Notes under the pieces: generated by a model
Databases searched by the model: none
Told to the model about the DNA's origin: nothing
What the model saw: the letters and a program-made list of their open reading frames with translations, nothing else
Shown here: piece after piece, positions 14,401 to 22,934 of the stretch
How the letters are laid out: each line of letters begins with the position of its first letter
Position numbering within the stretch: position 1 is the stretch's first letter
Translations under genes and position numbers: made by a program
From: Clytia hemisphaerica
Lineage: Eukaryota; Cnidaria; Hydrozoa; Leptothecata; Clytiidae
Reading direction: 5' to 3'
NCBI GenBank assembly: GCA_902728285.1
Contig: CACVBU010000973.1
Location: forward strand, 1,012,857-1,076,856
Length of the DNA stretch: 64,000 nucleotides

Positions 14401-17400
14401 TTTCTTGACCGCTAGCTTGCGATATCAACACAACTGTAACCACTAAAATAAATAAAACAGAAATTTTGTCACATTGCTGCTTATCTTAAACCATTAAATG
14501 TCACTGGAATCATATGAGATCGCGTTCTGATTCGGTTCTGTGCCGGTAGGTCTGGACATACACGATCTTGTTGTTTGACTCAATCCAAATGAAAAACTAA
14601 GTCATTTGAATCCCTTTCAATAGAAGGGGTATCCCTTTACCGCCAGTGACATTTTTTTAAAGCGACGAAAGCAAACCTGTTCCATTTCAAAGAATAAAGT
14701 ATCTTAAGAGTTTTTCGCGAAGGGGGTGGTTTGCCGAGGCCTAAGAAAATTTTTAAAGACTCAAAAAATCACGTCACAGGCGAAACCCCTTGACCCCTAA
14801 ATTTGACGAAATTTCAAAGTCACTGAAACCTGAAACCACTTATACCAATCGAAAGCTCTCAAAAAACGTTATAGAGGACTTTTAAGTGGATATAGTCAAT
14901 TCCCAAATGTAACTCGGCTAAATCGACCGGAAATGACGTGAAAACGCAATTTTGACATTTTCTAAATTTTCCCCCTCGGGCCAAACCATGGTTCGCCCTC
15001 GCGGTGTCACTAAACTTCAGCCCCCCCCCAATATGACAATATGAAAATGCTTCCTACGGCACTGCCAAGATATTAGAAATTTCAGGTGGGTTAGAGGTCC
15101 AGTGTGTGCCTAACTGTAAAAACTCTATTATAGACATATTTGTTGAAAAAATTAGCTTTTTTTAGATAGTTTTCTTATTTTTTGTAAATTTTATTAAAAA
15201 ACTGTTATTTTGGTATGAAAAAATGAAAAAAAGAAAAGGGAGCAAAAATCATGGGATAAGAGGCGCGTTTTTAGTGCCACTGGGGAGCAGTTTCCTCCCT
15301 CTACCTATACACACTACTGTTATTTATACTTCCTCGAGATAAAGATAAAGATAGGATCGGATAAGATTTTTTTAACTTTTAGAGGGAGTAATGTCCCGGC
15401 AAAAATAGGTGCTGGGTATGTGCGGACGGTAAGGGTCGGGTTTTTCACCTGTCAAAGTCTCTCTAAGGGTTACAAAAATCAGGAAATTTCAAAGTAGTCT
15501 CTCTAAGGGTGGGAAAAATCACAATTTTTAGAAAAAAATTTTGATTTTGAGAGAAAAAATTACAAAAAAGTCTCACTAAGGGTAGGAAATTTTTGAAAAT
15601 TAGAGAAAATTTTTTCGAACATTTAAGAACATCTTTAAGTTAAGCCTGGATGTTCTTATAAAGAAAACGTGTATTTATTTGATAGAATCGTTTGCATTGT
15701 ATTTAATACTTTCACTCGTAACTTTAATTTACTAAATATTTTCTGATTTCAAATGTCGTGCAATCACCAACTAAGTGAAGAAATGCAATCTACACTTAAT
15801 TTTTAACCGGGCCAGGGTCAAAAATAGGGCGGTATAGGGCGCAGCGCTTCTAGGTCGAGAGCTACCGGCACAGTACCGAAAAAAATAGCAATCTAAGGCT
15901 AACTAATATAAAGAATTTGTAGTACAGCTGCCGAGTGACTTGAAAAAAGCATTGACGATCTCAGAGTTATTTTTTTTTATAGAAAGAGGACATTCTAAAC
16001 TTAAAGGTTTTGTTTTTAAATAAGAATGATATGGTTTGCTTACTCATCAATTTTAATTTACAAGTAAGTTTTACATTGACACGGATATGGAGCAAGATTG
16101 GCCAGAAAGAGGAAAAGAAAAGCTTTTTTTTGCTTATCTGAGCACAATATAACAATAGGCAGACACTGTCCTGGTATGAAACATGTGTCTGATATGAAAC
16201 GGGAACACTTTTGTAAAAAGAAAACCTTTAAATCTTTGGCCGAAGTATAAGCTTGTGATGCAAAAATTTCAAAAAAATGTAAATAATACATAAAAAAGTT
16301 ATTTAAGGGCTCCCCAATGGTTTGCATGAATGCGTGAAAAAATTTTAAAAAGTTGCGTGAATTGAAAATGCGTGAAAACCAATTTTTAGATTTCGTGAAT
16401 GCATGAATCTGCGCTCGTTTGTTTGGGTGTGAATACGCGAATTTTCTCTATTTCCACCGATCATGTGTAAAGTGCCTAATTTTAAAAATTTTTCCCCGAT
16501 TTCATCCGAAAAAATTTCCCGATTTTGCGGCTTTTTTTGCGTGAAACCAAGGATTTAGAACGCCATGCGTGAAACTTGAGAAAGATTTGCATGGATGCGT
16601 GAACTTCTAAAGAAAAATTGAGACCATTGGGGCCTCATTTAATTAGGCATTTATACATCAGTATGATCTATATTATGGTTATAGTATGGTTTATATTGAT
16701 TTGTATGGGGCAAAATTCTAAAATTATGAAACATAAAAAAAAGAGTATCGATAAAAATGGAGAAATATATTCTCCTTAGCGACGAATATATGAATATTAT
16801 GTTTGTTTTTCAGTAACTAAAACAAATCCTGGAAAACTCTCTCGGAAAAGATATTTTTGAATAGCTTACTTTAAAAATTAAGGGGAAAGAAGGGAAAAGG
16901 ATGAGCCGACAGAGCATGTAACATAATCATAGCATGATGTTGACTTGTTTTTTCTAAACAAGATTACACGTTTTGTTATAAGAGCAAACTATATAAGAAC
17001 ATAAGGCTTCAATGCCCAAAATGTTAAGAACAAGTTAAGAACATCTTAAGGCTTTGCAGACTCTAATGACTAAAATGGCCAATTTCTTAAGAAAATGGAA
17101 AAAAATGCTCACAAAAAGAAAATAAGAACATGTTAAGAACATTTTTAGGCTTTAAACTTAAAAAGTTAAGAACATCCTAAGGCTTCAAAAAACTTTCGAT
17201 TTTCTTATAAAAAAACGTGTACACCTCGATTCCTCAATTCAAAGTCGAGAGACCAGTGGCCTTTGTCTTATAAGAAACAAAGATTTTTCTTTTTATAAGC
17301 ATAGTTTTGTAGATTATATTTAAAGGTGGAATGGCAAATAGAAAGCTTGTTTTCGTTTCATTTGTGAAATAAAATTTTAAGAAGTGATTTTAAAGCACAA

Positions 17401-19374
17401 ATCGAAATTTGTAAAACAAAACACTTGAAATTTCAAATTATATTTTTTGTCAACTAAATGCGTTCTTATTCTCTTTACCTAACGATTTATATAATAAATA
17501 TATAAGTGATTATCTGTTGGCAAGGATACGACAAAGAAAATATATCAGTGAAAATAAATTGACTTCCATTTTGTTAATATTCATCCCGACATGAAGAAAA
17601 TATTTCAAAAATCAATTATTGATAAAGAAGGACTGAGATAGAAAATTTTACTGTATTCCTAATATTTGCGAATTCTGGGCATGAAAAGTCATAACACATG
17701 TTTTTTATTTATAACAACATCCAAAATTTTTGAAGCCTTCGAATGTTCTAAGCCTTTTTGAGTTTTAGGCTTAAAAAAGTTCTTAAAATGTTCTTACTAT
17801 TTCTTGGTTCTTATTATTGAGTTCTTATTGTCAATTGTTAAAAATTGCATGTTTCACAGTCCGCAAAGCCTTAAAATGTTCTTACTCTTTTGGCCATGGA
17901 AGCCTTATGTTCTTATATAGCTTGCACTTATAAACAAAAAGTGTTTAATTATTGATAAGAAAATCTCTAAAAAATCTAGAACAATTTTGGGCTCTTTTTT
18001 TTGGCTGAGATTTTTCGATGTCGAATTTTTCAATTTCGAGGAAAGAATCACTAAAAAGTATAATAAAGGACATTCATAGAATAATTAACTGGAGATGTCA
18101 TTTTGAGCTTATAATGACAAATAAAGCAAAGAGGTAATTTCGGGGAAAGAAAGGACTTATTACAATATTTACATCTTATTTTTTAAACTACACGTTTTTT
18201 CTATAAGAACAAAGTTATATAAGAACACATTAGGCTATTAGATAAAAAAAATTAAGAACATTCTAAAAGACCATTTTACGGCTACATAGAGTCTATAATG
18301 TGCAATTCCTTAGAAAATTATACTACAATACTATCAAAAATGCTAAAATTAAGAGCATATTAACAAAATTTTTAGGCTTAAAACCCAAAAAGTTAAGAAC
18401 ATCCAAAAGCTTCAAAAGCTTCAAAGTATTTATGAAATACACGCTTTTCGTATAAGAATGGTGTAAATCCATTTCATCATGGATATTCTTAACTTTTTTG
18501 GGAAAATCATCCTAAAATAGTCTGACAGCATTCTTAGGTTAGGATCCTAATTCAGACTAGATTTAACATTTATTACATACGTCTCAACTCAAGCACAAAA
18601 TGACATTTTTGTGAAAGGAGTGAGCCTTACCTGGGGGTAATTGACAATTTTTAATTAAAACTGCTCTAAAAATGGCATTCTTAGCTTGATTAGAAAAATT
18701 CCATGATGATGGTGATATTCTTAGCATTATTCTTAATTTTTCGGCCATTTTCATCATCGACATTCTTATATAGTGTATTCTTATAAAAAGAAGCGTGTAA
18801 ACGTGTCTGACACTGAAATTCCTGTCCCACTCTTTTTCCTCTATAAGAACAGTTTCGTAAGAACAATTTAAGAACAATTTAAGAATAATGCTGAGAATTA
18901 CTGGAATTACTCACTATCAAGCAATCAAGGGATCAAAGTAGTAAAAAGTGGGCAAAAAACCTAAAACACCCTCTAAATGAGAACAGGATAAGAACAATTT
19001 GAGGCTCAAAGTGCCAAGAAATTAACAACAGTCGAGCCTCAGCAAAATTTTACTGGTTCTTATAAAAATAAAAGAGTGAATTAGATCTTAGAATGTTCTC
19101 ATTTTTCAACATTTGAGCCTCTTTGTTTTTATAAAGAAAAATGTAAGGTAAAGCGGTAGAATCGAATTCGTGATATCCGAGATATAATATTTCCAGCAGA
19201 AACATCCGAAAGACGCCTTCGAATTCAAGCAATATAAAACTGGTGACAAACGCCGCAAAAGTATTTTTTGGGTATTGCCGTGTAAAACATTACGTCATGA
19301 ATATCATGAACATAAAGACACTAAAAACAGAATTTGCACTTACTCAACATCCCGAATATACTTTTCTTCTTCAT
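2275..19374 (-). CDS. Large secreted multi-domain cysteine-rich protein (novel), 10 exons, 1345 aa
   Basis: Spliced CDS (minus strand): 19344-19374, 12444-14442, 11498-11710, 10699-10942, 9800-9923, 8072-8487, 6927-7185, 4951-5304, 3312-3527, 2275-2456. All junctions have GT/AG borders and compatible phases. The total is 4038 nt, ending in TAA. The start is chosen because exon 1 supplies MKKKSIFGML and the intron falls inside a Met codon, giving a clean signal peptide (residues 1 to ~22). Order: acidic Gly/Ser linker, two homologous helical repeats (~155-383 and ~412-650), a GPNGPDG collagen-like stretch (~650-678), unrecognised globular regions (680-980), a tandem (KEGGQSQEPG)-like segment (~955-990), another globular region, and CGxC / DCNGTCAGSA cysteine modules at the C-terminus. 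I recognise no named family. Extracellular matrix or secreted scaffold is an inference from the signal peptide, cysteines and Gly-Pro repeats. Confidence 0.75.
2513..2700 (+). repeat. tRNA-derived SINE-like repeat
   Basis: The head resembles a tRNA: A box TAGCTCAGTCGG at ~2519 and B box GGTTCGATCCC at ~2566, correctly spaced for RNA polymerase III. The acceptor arms do not pair and the anticodon arm is poor, so it is not a working tRNA. A non-tRNA tail follows. Confidence 0.5.
2881..2962 (-). repeat. tRNA-like SINE head, minus strand
   Basis: Read on the minus strand, GGTTAGCTCAGTCGGTAG is an A box, followed 20-30 bases later by the degenerate B box AAGTTTAAATCCCA. No acceptor stem is formed. 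It is probably an old tRNA-derived SINE. Confidence 0.4.
3312..3527 (-). CDS. Secreted protein exon 9: CGxC / DCNGTCAGSA module
   Basis: Residues 1214-1285 with the spacing CGEC..KCGIC..DCNGTCAGSADNSECGVC. This pattern of paired CGxC separated by DCxGxC is common in secreted animal cysteine-repeat proteins, and the cysteines are presumably disulfide-bonded. A decayed copy of the first part of this exon lies at about 3863-3922. Confidence 0.7.
3565..3822. mobile_element. hAT/P-like MITE with 8-bp target duplication
   Basis: TCTCAGAC stands directly on both sides (3557-3564 and 3823-3830). The element ends are inverted (CCATGTTCACAT and CCATGTTCAGACAT). The interior is rich in inverted GTTTCG/CGAAAC words. 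It has no frame, and sits in intron 8 of the secreted-protein gene. Confidence 0.6.
3863..3922 (-). pseudogene. Decayed duplicate of the CGxC exon
   Basis: After a plausible acceptor (TTTCACACAG) the minus strand reads CGQYIKGNPKQEYAASILTDSC, aligning with the start of exon 9 (CGECIRGNTN). One expected cysteine is Tyr, no good donor follows, and its phase does not fit exon 8. Direct joining of exon 8 to exon 9 is in phase, so this looks like an abandoned exon copy. Confidence 0.45.
3961..4112. repeat. Copy of the TTCGAATTAGAGAGA/TTCGAGTTA repeat family
   Basis: Opposed blocks of CTCTCTCTAATTCGA and TCGAATTATAGAGAG bound the unit. Related copies with better-preserved pogo-like ends are at 9203, 10275, 39893 and 42522. 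Confidence 0.45.
4951..5304 (-). CDS. Secreted protein exon 8
   Basis: Residues 1096-1213. It begins GLVLWQTVQTDP and includes a likely beta-sheet segment (ILRYSINVYAWDGKKELG). It ends with closely spaced cysteines (INCEGKVDKLCKPKCDGQ). The donor AAAC|GTAAGT is strong. The carried C joins to AA of exon 9 to give the Gln before CGEC. Confidence 0.7.
5353..6114. mobile_element. TA-flanked MITE with three internal ~197-bp tandem repeats
   Basis: Ends are inverted over about 27 bp (CCTTATCGGCCCTTTTTACG and CCTTATCGGCACTTTTTACA) and bounded by TA on both sides, as in Tc1/mariner-type elements. Inside, a ~197-bp unit starting at GCCGGCCC..TTACGCCGGCCC is repeated three times (about 5360, 5548, 5746). 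It lies in intron 7 of the secreted-protein gene. No transposase is present. Confidence 0.65.
6567..6870. mobile_element. Diverged MITE of the TGGGCTYTTCCAGAAA family
   Basis: The left end TTGGGCCATTCCATTTCATA and the right end, reversed, TGAGCTGTTCCAAAAAATTT resemble the ends at 7691, 11207, 22407 and 48431. The interior has several CCAGGGGGT blocks typical of the family. Confidence 0.4.
6927..7185 (-). CDS. Secreted protein exon 7
   Basis: Residues 1010-1095, starting DLREGKSFFSKGLEVIFEVE. The acceptor is ATATAG. The donor is AAAG|GTTCAT, a weak match chosen because its phase (one G carried over) joins exactly to exon 8. Read-through would end at a stop near 6870, so a shorter isoform is possible. 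Confidence 0.55.
7691..7941. mobile_element. MITE of the TGGGCTYTTCCAGAAA family
   Basis: The termini are TGGGCTTTTCTAAAAAAAAC and, inverted, TGGGCTTTTCCAGAAAAAAC. It is 251 bp, has no frame, and lies in intron 6 of the secreted-protein gene. Confidence 0.6.
8072..8487 (-). CDS. Secreted protein exon 6 with KEGGQSQEPG repeat
   Basis: Residues 871-1009. The first half has cysteines (LACDDK, YGCSQN). The second half is a hydrophilic tandem repeat of ten residues (GKESGQSQEP-like, about five copies from ~8130 to 8270), then a Pro/Gly tail GSAVGIPLPGPLPAIF. The repeat is encoded by near-identical 30-bp units, which also create spurious frames on the other strand. Confidence 0.75.
8550..8761. mobile_element. 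MITE with TACCGTAAG ends
   Basis: Left end TACCGTAAGTTGTTCTAATG and the inverted right end TACCGTAAGTCTAATGTTGA continue together through GACATCC..CTAATTTC, about 40 bp of imperfect inverted repeat. Related sequence occurs at about 31626 and 32015-32240. Confidence 0.6.
8874..9118. mobile_element. MITE with AAGRCCGGTCTCCACTTGCG ends
   Basis: Inverted ends AAGACCGGTCTCCACTTGCG and AAGGCCGGTCTCCACTTGCG differ at one base in 20. The 245-bp element contains GATCGCA near both ends and no frame. It is in an intron of the secreted-protein gene. Confidence 0.65.
9203..9369. repeat. pogo-like MITE (CARTGGAGT..TTCGAGTT family)
   Basis: It begins ACAATGGAGTTTCCGTGACT, ends AAAAAGACTCCACTAA, and has internal TTCGAGTTAAGGAAATTTCG. 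Opposed GGAGTCTCT/AGAGACTCC termini next to TA suggest a pogo/Tigger-type relation. Copies are scattered through the window. Confidence 0.5.
9480..9688. mobile_element. Foldback MITE, 42-bp near-perfect inverted ends
   Basis: The left arm GTGAAGTCGAGTAACTTGCA and the right arm, inverted GTGAAGTCGGGTAACTTGCA, pair for about 42 bp through CAGTGGAGGGAAACTTGCATA. The interior is ~125 bp with no frame. Confidence 0.65.
9800..9923 (-). CDS. Secreted protein exon 5
   Basis: Residues 830-870, read as YNDLKLDREIKPVPACNLPD and continuing to three further cysteine-spaced segments (GLC, IEC). The acceptor is TTTCAG and the donor GTATAC. One base of carry-over (G) matches exon 6. Confidence 0.65.
10275..10410. 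repeat. pogo-like MITE copy, 3' part lost
   Basis: Starts TACAGTGGAGTCTCTATAAC, then GCACGGGGAACACGAATTTG and TTCGAGTTAAAGGAATTTTC. This is the best-preserved left end of the family. The right terminus is not recognisable. Confidence 0.45.
10699..10942 (-). CDS. Secreted protein exon 4
   Basis: Residues 748-829, beginning GPYPVGECLVKRINFKLLVF. It contains two N-glycosylation sequons (NIT, NET). The alternating hydrophobic pattern suggests a beta-rich domain. Donor GTAAGT and acceptor ATAG are consistent with neighbours, and phase is 0 at the 3' end. I know no family match. Confidence 0.65.
11207..11413. mobile_element. MITE of the TGGGCTYTTCCAGAAA family
   Basis: Left end TGGGCTCTTCCAGAAAATGC, right end inverted TGGGCTTTTCCAGAAAAAAA. 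G-rich words (GGGGGGAGGG, CCAGGGGGCAACTGATG) lie inside. 207 bp, non-coding, intron 3 of the secreted-protein gene. Confidence 0.65.
11498..11710 (-). CDS. Secreted protein exon 3
   Basis: Acceptor TTTTAG at the 5' side and donor GTAAGT. It encodes residues 677-747, a charged amphipathic segment (DERKDALGTILKKGLAKYIE) ending with two cysteines (KCINRRPASPFDC). Phase matches exon 2 (AG|T) and exon 4 (TT|T). It has no recognised domain. Confidence 0.65.
11722..11880. mobile_element. MITE with TTAAAGGTTTT ends, copy 2
   Basis: It shares its terminal TTAAAGGTTTT and interior (TCTGACCAATCTTGCTCC, GTCAATCCAATGTGAAAAAG, GATATCACTCTTATTT) with copies at 1911 and 16001. It is immediately upstream of exon 3, in intron 2. 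Confidence 0.6.
12026..12303. mobile_element. MITE with GAGGGGTAAATCAC ends and 7-bp direct repeats
   Basis: ACACTTG flanks both sides (12019-12025, 12304-12310). The ends are inverted, GAGGGGTAAATCACTCGAAA versus GAGGGGTAAATCACTTGAAA. The interior is made of AAAAGTCAAA words. It sits just 3' of exon 2 in intron 2. Confidence 0.6.
12444..14442 (-). CDS. Secreted protein exon 2: two tandem helical repeats plus GPNGPDG stretch
   Basis: The 1999-nt exon encodes residues 11-676. After the signal sequence comes a Glu/Gly/Ser-rich linker. Two diverged copies of a ~230-residue unit follow, each with (K/E)IKE(E/K)L, a RWSELKESKQ or KWGESKESIQ block, and LANSQKLE(D/E)LAKL about 40 residues later. Each copy has one cysteine near its centre (LCQGG / PCEGA). 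The copies are separated by a DDGDDDGD acidic linker with GGWCPETG. The 3' end encodes about eight G-P-N/D/x triplets. The repeat is probably alpha-helical and solenoid-like. I cannot name the family. Confidence 0.8.
16001..16231. mobile_element. MITE with TTAAAGGTTTT ends, copy 3
   Basis: Starts TTAAAGGTTTTGTTTTTAAA and ends AAAACCTTTAA. The interior is an inverted copy of the elements at 1911 and 11722 (ATATGGTTTGCTTACTCATC). Confidence 0.6.
16307..16636. mobile_element. MITE with 6-bp duplication ATTTAA and GGGSYCCCCAATGG ends
   Basis: ATTTAA stands at 16301-16306 and 16637-16642. Ends are inverted GGGCTCCCCAATGGT and GAGGCCCCAATGGT. The interior consists of repeated GCGTGAA / TGAATGCGTG words, resembling the larger element at 29388-30814, which also has a 6-bp duplication. 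Confidence 0.6.
16965..17221. mobile_element. TACACGTTTT-ended MITE built of TTAAGAACAT words
   Basis: Left end TACACGTTTTGTTATAAGAG, right end inverted TACACGTTTTTTTATAAGAA, both with terminal TA. Inside, TTAAGAACAT and its relatives recur with AAGGCTT spacers. Degenerate relatives extend through 17700-19140, 19920-20060, 21128-21308 and 43660-43740. Confidence 0.6.
17222..19140. repeat. Cluster of degenerate TAAGAACAT-family elements
   Basis: ATAAGAAC, TTAAGAACAT and their reverse complements GTTCTTAT, ATGTTCTTAA occur dozens of times, interleaved with CACGTTTT / AAAACGTGT termini (for example 18189 and 18790). Individual element borders are blurred. No coding sequence was recognised. Confidence 0.5.
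19344..19374 (-). CDS. Secreted protein exon 1 (signal peptide start)
   Basis: This exon encodes MKKKSIFGML plus the first base of the next Met codon, followed by GTAAGT. Joined across a 4.9-kb intron to 12444-14442, it completes a basic N-terminus, hydrophobic core (VTVVLIS) and small-residue cleavage region (QASGQ). The fit of phase and signal-peptide logic is the main evidence. No cDNA support is available. Confidence 0.65.
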
Positions 19375-20223
19375 CTTGATTCTTGATGTGCGCATGCACG
19401 GAGATGCGCAAACAACAATCTTTGCTAAATGAAAATAATACCACAAGTGATTATTTAGCCTCTAAAAATGTCTTCTTGTAAAAATTGTTTGATTGCAAAA
19501 CACAACGCAACACTCTTCGTGAAAAGTACTCTTGAGTGTGTTAAAAAAAAGGCGAGTAAAACTGATAAATTAAAAATTGAAAAGTTTCTTTCCCAATTTT
19601 TTTTTCAATCATGTATTATTAATTTTTTAATTTCTCTTTATAAAGTATCATATTAGGAAAAAGATCTCTTCACAATGAGGTATGGTGACTTTTGAGTTAT
19701 AAAATTTTAATGAGAAATATAGGTGAATGATTGAGACATTTTCAGGTAAATTTGTTTGCATATCTCCTACTAGAACAGAATCCAGTTGAAATGATTTTAT
19801 CATGCAGGGTTGTTTACAAAAGGGAAAACCTTTTTAAGATACAAATCACAAGATTATTCACGACTGATTGGCTGATTTCCGGTTGCATTTTTGCATACTT
19901 AACAAGAGAATCCTACAGTTATTGTCATACACTTTATAAGAATAGCGTTTATAAGCATACTGAGGCTCAAATTTGCTAAAAAATAAGCATAATGGTAAGC
20001 ATGCTTCGCATACAAGTTTTTTTAAATAAGAATATCCAAAATTTTTGAGGCCTTCTGATGTTCTTAACTTTTTGAGTTTTAAGCCTAACAAGCAACATGC
20101 TGAATGGACCTACCTAATGATTAACATCAGATGAAAATAAGAAAAAAGTGACAATAATTGTACAAAAATTCAGAATGGAAAAATAAAGCTTGTGTGTTGA
20201 ATAATGTAAAATGGTAAAAAGGA

Positions 20224-21132
20224 ATTTCCCCAAATACGAAAATCACTTAAACCATTCAGGCCCAAAAAACCTTCTAAGCTGTTTTTGGCCCAAATTTGCC
20301 CAAAAAAAATTTCCTTAAAAATCTGGCTCCTTCACATTTTGGGCATTGCCATTTTGCATCATTGTGCAAAAAATCAGAAAAAAATTATGAGTCAACATTG
20401 AGAAAAGCTATATTTTCTTATTTGGTTAAAGGGAATTTTCCCCAAATACGAAAATCCATCTTTTAAGGCGAATAAGAATTTTCCAGGAAAAACCACTTCA
20501 GCCATTCTTTAGAGAATCTTGCCCTCCATCTTTGTACAAAAAATCAGAAAAAAGTAATGACAGGATTTTGCACAAAGTCCAAAAAACCCTATTTTTAGGC
20601 AGTTTTTGGCCCAAATTTGCCCAAATATATTTTTTTTCGAAAATCGGGCTCCGACACATTTTAGGCATTGCCATTTTGCATCATTGTGCCAAAAATCAGA
20701 AAAAAATAACGAGTCAACATTGAGAAAAGCTATATTTTCTTATTTGGTTAAAGGGAATTTCCCCAAAATACGAAAATCCGTTTTTTAAAGCGAATAAGAA
20801 TTTTCCGGGAAAACCACTTCAGCCATTCTTTAGAGAATCTTGCCCTCCATCTTTGTAAAAAAATCAGAAAAAAGTAATGACAGGATTTTGCACAAAGTCC
20901 AAAAAACCCTATTTTTAGGTAGTTTTTGGCCCAAATTTGCCCAAATAAATTTTTTCTCAAAAATTGGGCTCCGTCACGTTCTGGGCATTGCCAATTTGCA
21001 TCATTGTGCAAAAAATCAGAAAAAACTAATGAGCCAAGCCTGAGAAAAGCTGGTAACAGAAGGACGGACGGACGAACGGACATGGGTTAATTTATAGAAC
21101 CTCCACCGGGGTACCCGGAGGTAGGTCCAAAA
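20224..21132. repeat. Three ~300-bp tandem units ending in a GGAC-rich tail
   Basis: Units start near 20224, 20520 and 20828. Each contains TTTTTGGCCCAAATTTGCCC, then GGGCATTGCCATTTTGCATC or close variants, then AATCAGAAAAAA. The array ends with GCTGGTAACAGAAGGACGGA, (CGGA)n, GGTTAATTTATAGAACCTCC and GGTAGGTCC. The same tail closes arrays at 36193 and, inverted, at 23868. Confidence 0.65.
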
Positions 21133-21579
21133 ATGTTCTTAACATGTTCTTATTTTCCCCCATTTTATGAGTATTTTTGCCCATTTTCCTAAAAAATCGG
21201 GTGTTTTTTGAGACCCCAAAGTCTTAAAATGTTCTTAATTTGTTCTTACCATTTTGGCCATCGATTCCATATTCTTATATAGTTTGTTCTTATAAAAAAA
21301 CGTGTATGGGAAAATTCATCGCTCAAATCAGCTCGCTGCTCAAATTTTGTTTTGAAAATGGGATCAATGAGCTAGGAAGGAAGACAGCGAGTATCTTGAC
21401 TGAAACATTAAGCATAGAACTCTCTGTAGCTCCTTAGACATTGAAATTGAGGTATTAAGATTGGGAGTTTTCTATACCTACTAATAGTCGCACGTGCGCA
21501 ACGCACTGGGCTCTACTTCAGATGCTTCAAATTATTCATAGGCCCGATTGTAGCAAAAAAATAAAATAAATATTAGTGT

Positions 21580-21970
21580 CCAGGTCCTAAAAATCAAAAT
21601 TTTCAAAACATGAAAAAAGCGCCCCCAGATATTCACTCAAGGAACAAGTGTGCAAAGTTTCAGACACATCCGGACAATTTTTGATGTCACTAGGCTACCC
21701 CAAAGTTTTAGCCTCGTTTTGACGAAAAACTCGTCCCCAATCTAAATTTTCAAAAGAAGTGAAAAAACCCCCGATATTCATCCAAGGAACAAGTGTGTAA
21801 AATTTCAGACAAATCCGACTATTTTTTAGGTCACTAGGCCCTAAGGAACAAGTGTGCAAAATTTCAGCCAAATCCAACCCTTTTAAAGTCTCCAGGCTGC
21901 CTTAAAGTTTTTGTAAACTGTGATACACAAGTTTTTGTGACACACAGATAGACAAACGCATTGTCAGATT
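21580..21970. repeat. Copies of the CAAGGAACAAGTGTGCAAA repeat unit
   Basis: Two or three ~110-bp units with AAAATTTTCAAAACATGAAA, CCCAGATATTCACTCAAGGA and AACAAGTGTGCAAAGTTTCA end in a short GACACACAGATAGACAAACG tail. A longer array of the same unit is at 60030-60900. Confidence 0.55.
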
Positions 21971-22406
21971 GAAATTGATAATACCTTATCTGCCCCCTAT
22001 CTAAAACCCAGGTATTTATATGTTGAGAAATTGATTTTTAAAACGATATTTCGGGGGCCCTTGAATTAGCAATAATAGAACTGACAATGTAATTCTAAAG
22101 ATGGGTAGTAAATAACGCTTGCAGAATTCTGTAGCTAACAACTTGACTTCGTAGTTTGCAATAGAAATAAACTTTACTGCAATAATATTTTTGGTATTAC
22201 TATTAGCAAAAATGGCAAAAAATGTCAATGTCATTGCCAAGTAGCTCTAAAGTTTAAATATGATAAATGGAATCATACCTTTGCGGTACGAGATATCCAA
22301 CAATCCAACTAAGTAATGCTTTTTATCTACCACCTGTTACGAAAAAAGAGTATTATTTTAGTTTGGCATTTATTAACCTAGCCCGGAGTTTATTTCAGAT
22401 TTGGAA

Positions 22407-22544
22407 TGAGCTATTCCAGAAATAGTCTGTACCCCCTATGTCGAGGTGTAACGTCCAGGATGGTCTGGAAATAAAAAATCTAGATTGTCTGGTTTTTCGA
22501 GTTTTAAAATCCAGGGTAGTTCAAAAAATGTCTGGAATAGCTCA
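22407..22544. mobile_element. Short MITE, TGAGCTATTCCAGA ends
   Basis: Inverted ends TGAGCTATTCCAGAAATAG and TGAGCTATTCCAGACATTT. At 138 bp it is the shortest member of the TGGGCTYTTCCAGAAA group and retains internal GTCCAGGATGGTCTGG. Confidence 0.6.
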
Positions 22545-22934
22545 ATTTGCCTCCCCCTGATAGTTTTATTTTTGGTAAAAAGGTGCATTTGCATCTTATT
22601 GTATAGGTTCGTTTCAACCTTAATGCAAATCTTGATCAGGTCCGGTTTTAGGGGTCGCTGGTTGACCTAACCAGTTTTCAAAGCTTGTTAACGAATTCAG
22701 TTGGACCTCATTTTACTGACCAGATTTCACACTAAAAACTGGTAAAGAACCCCTTTTCCCAAGCTGGATAGGAATTTTGCCATACTTTTAAGGAATTCGC
22801 CTTGAGCTGGTTGAGCTCGTCCCCAAACTGGTTAAGAATTCGACACGAACGTTCACTCATCAAAACCATCTAGTCTAGCGAAAAGCAATGCTTTAAAGCT
22901 TTCCTCCTACCTGCATAATTTGGTGATATGTCAC

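Larger units (their letters stand above)
14443..19343. other. Intron 1 of the secreted-protein gene; repeat-filled, no gene seen
   Basis: The 4.9-kb interval contains a fragment of the G-rich MITE family (~15370-15600, with CTCTCTAAGGGT), the MITEs listed at 16001 and 16307, and from ~16960 on several degenerate copies of the TTAAGAACAT family. I see no convincing exon on either strand between 14500 and 15900. Confidence 0.5.
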
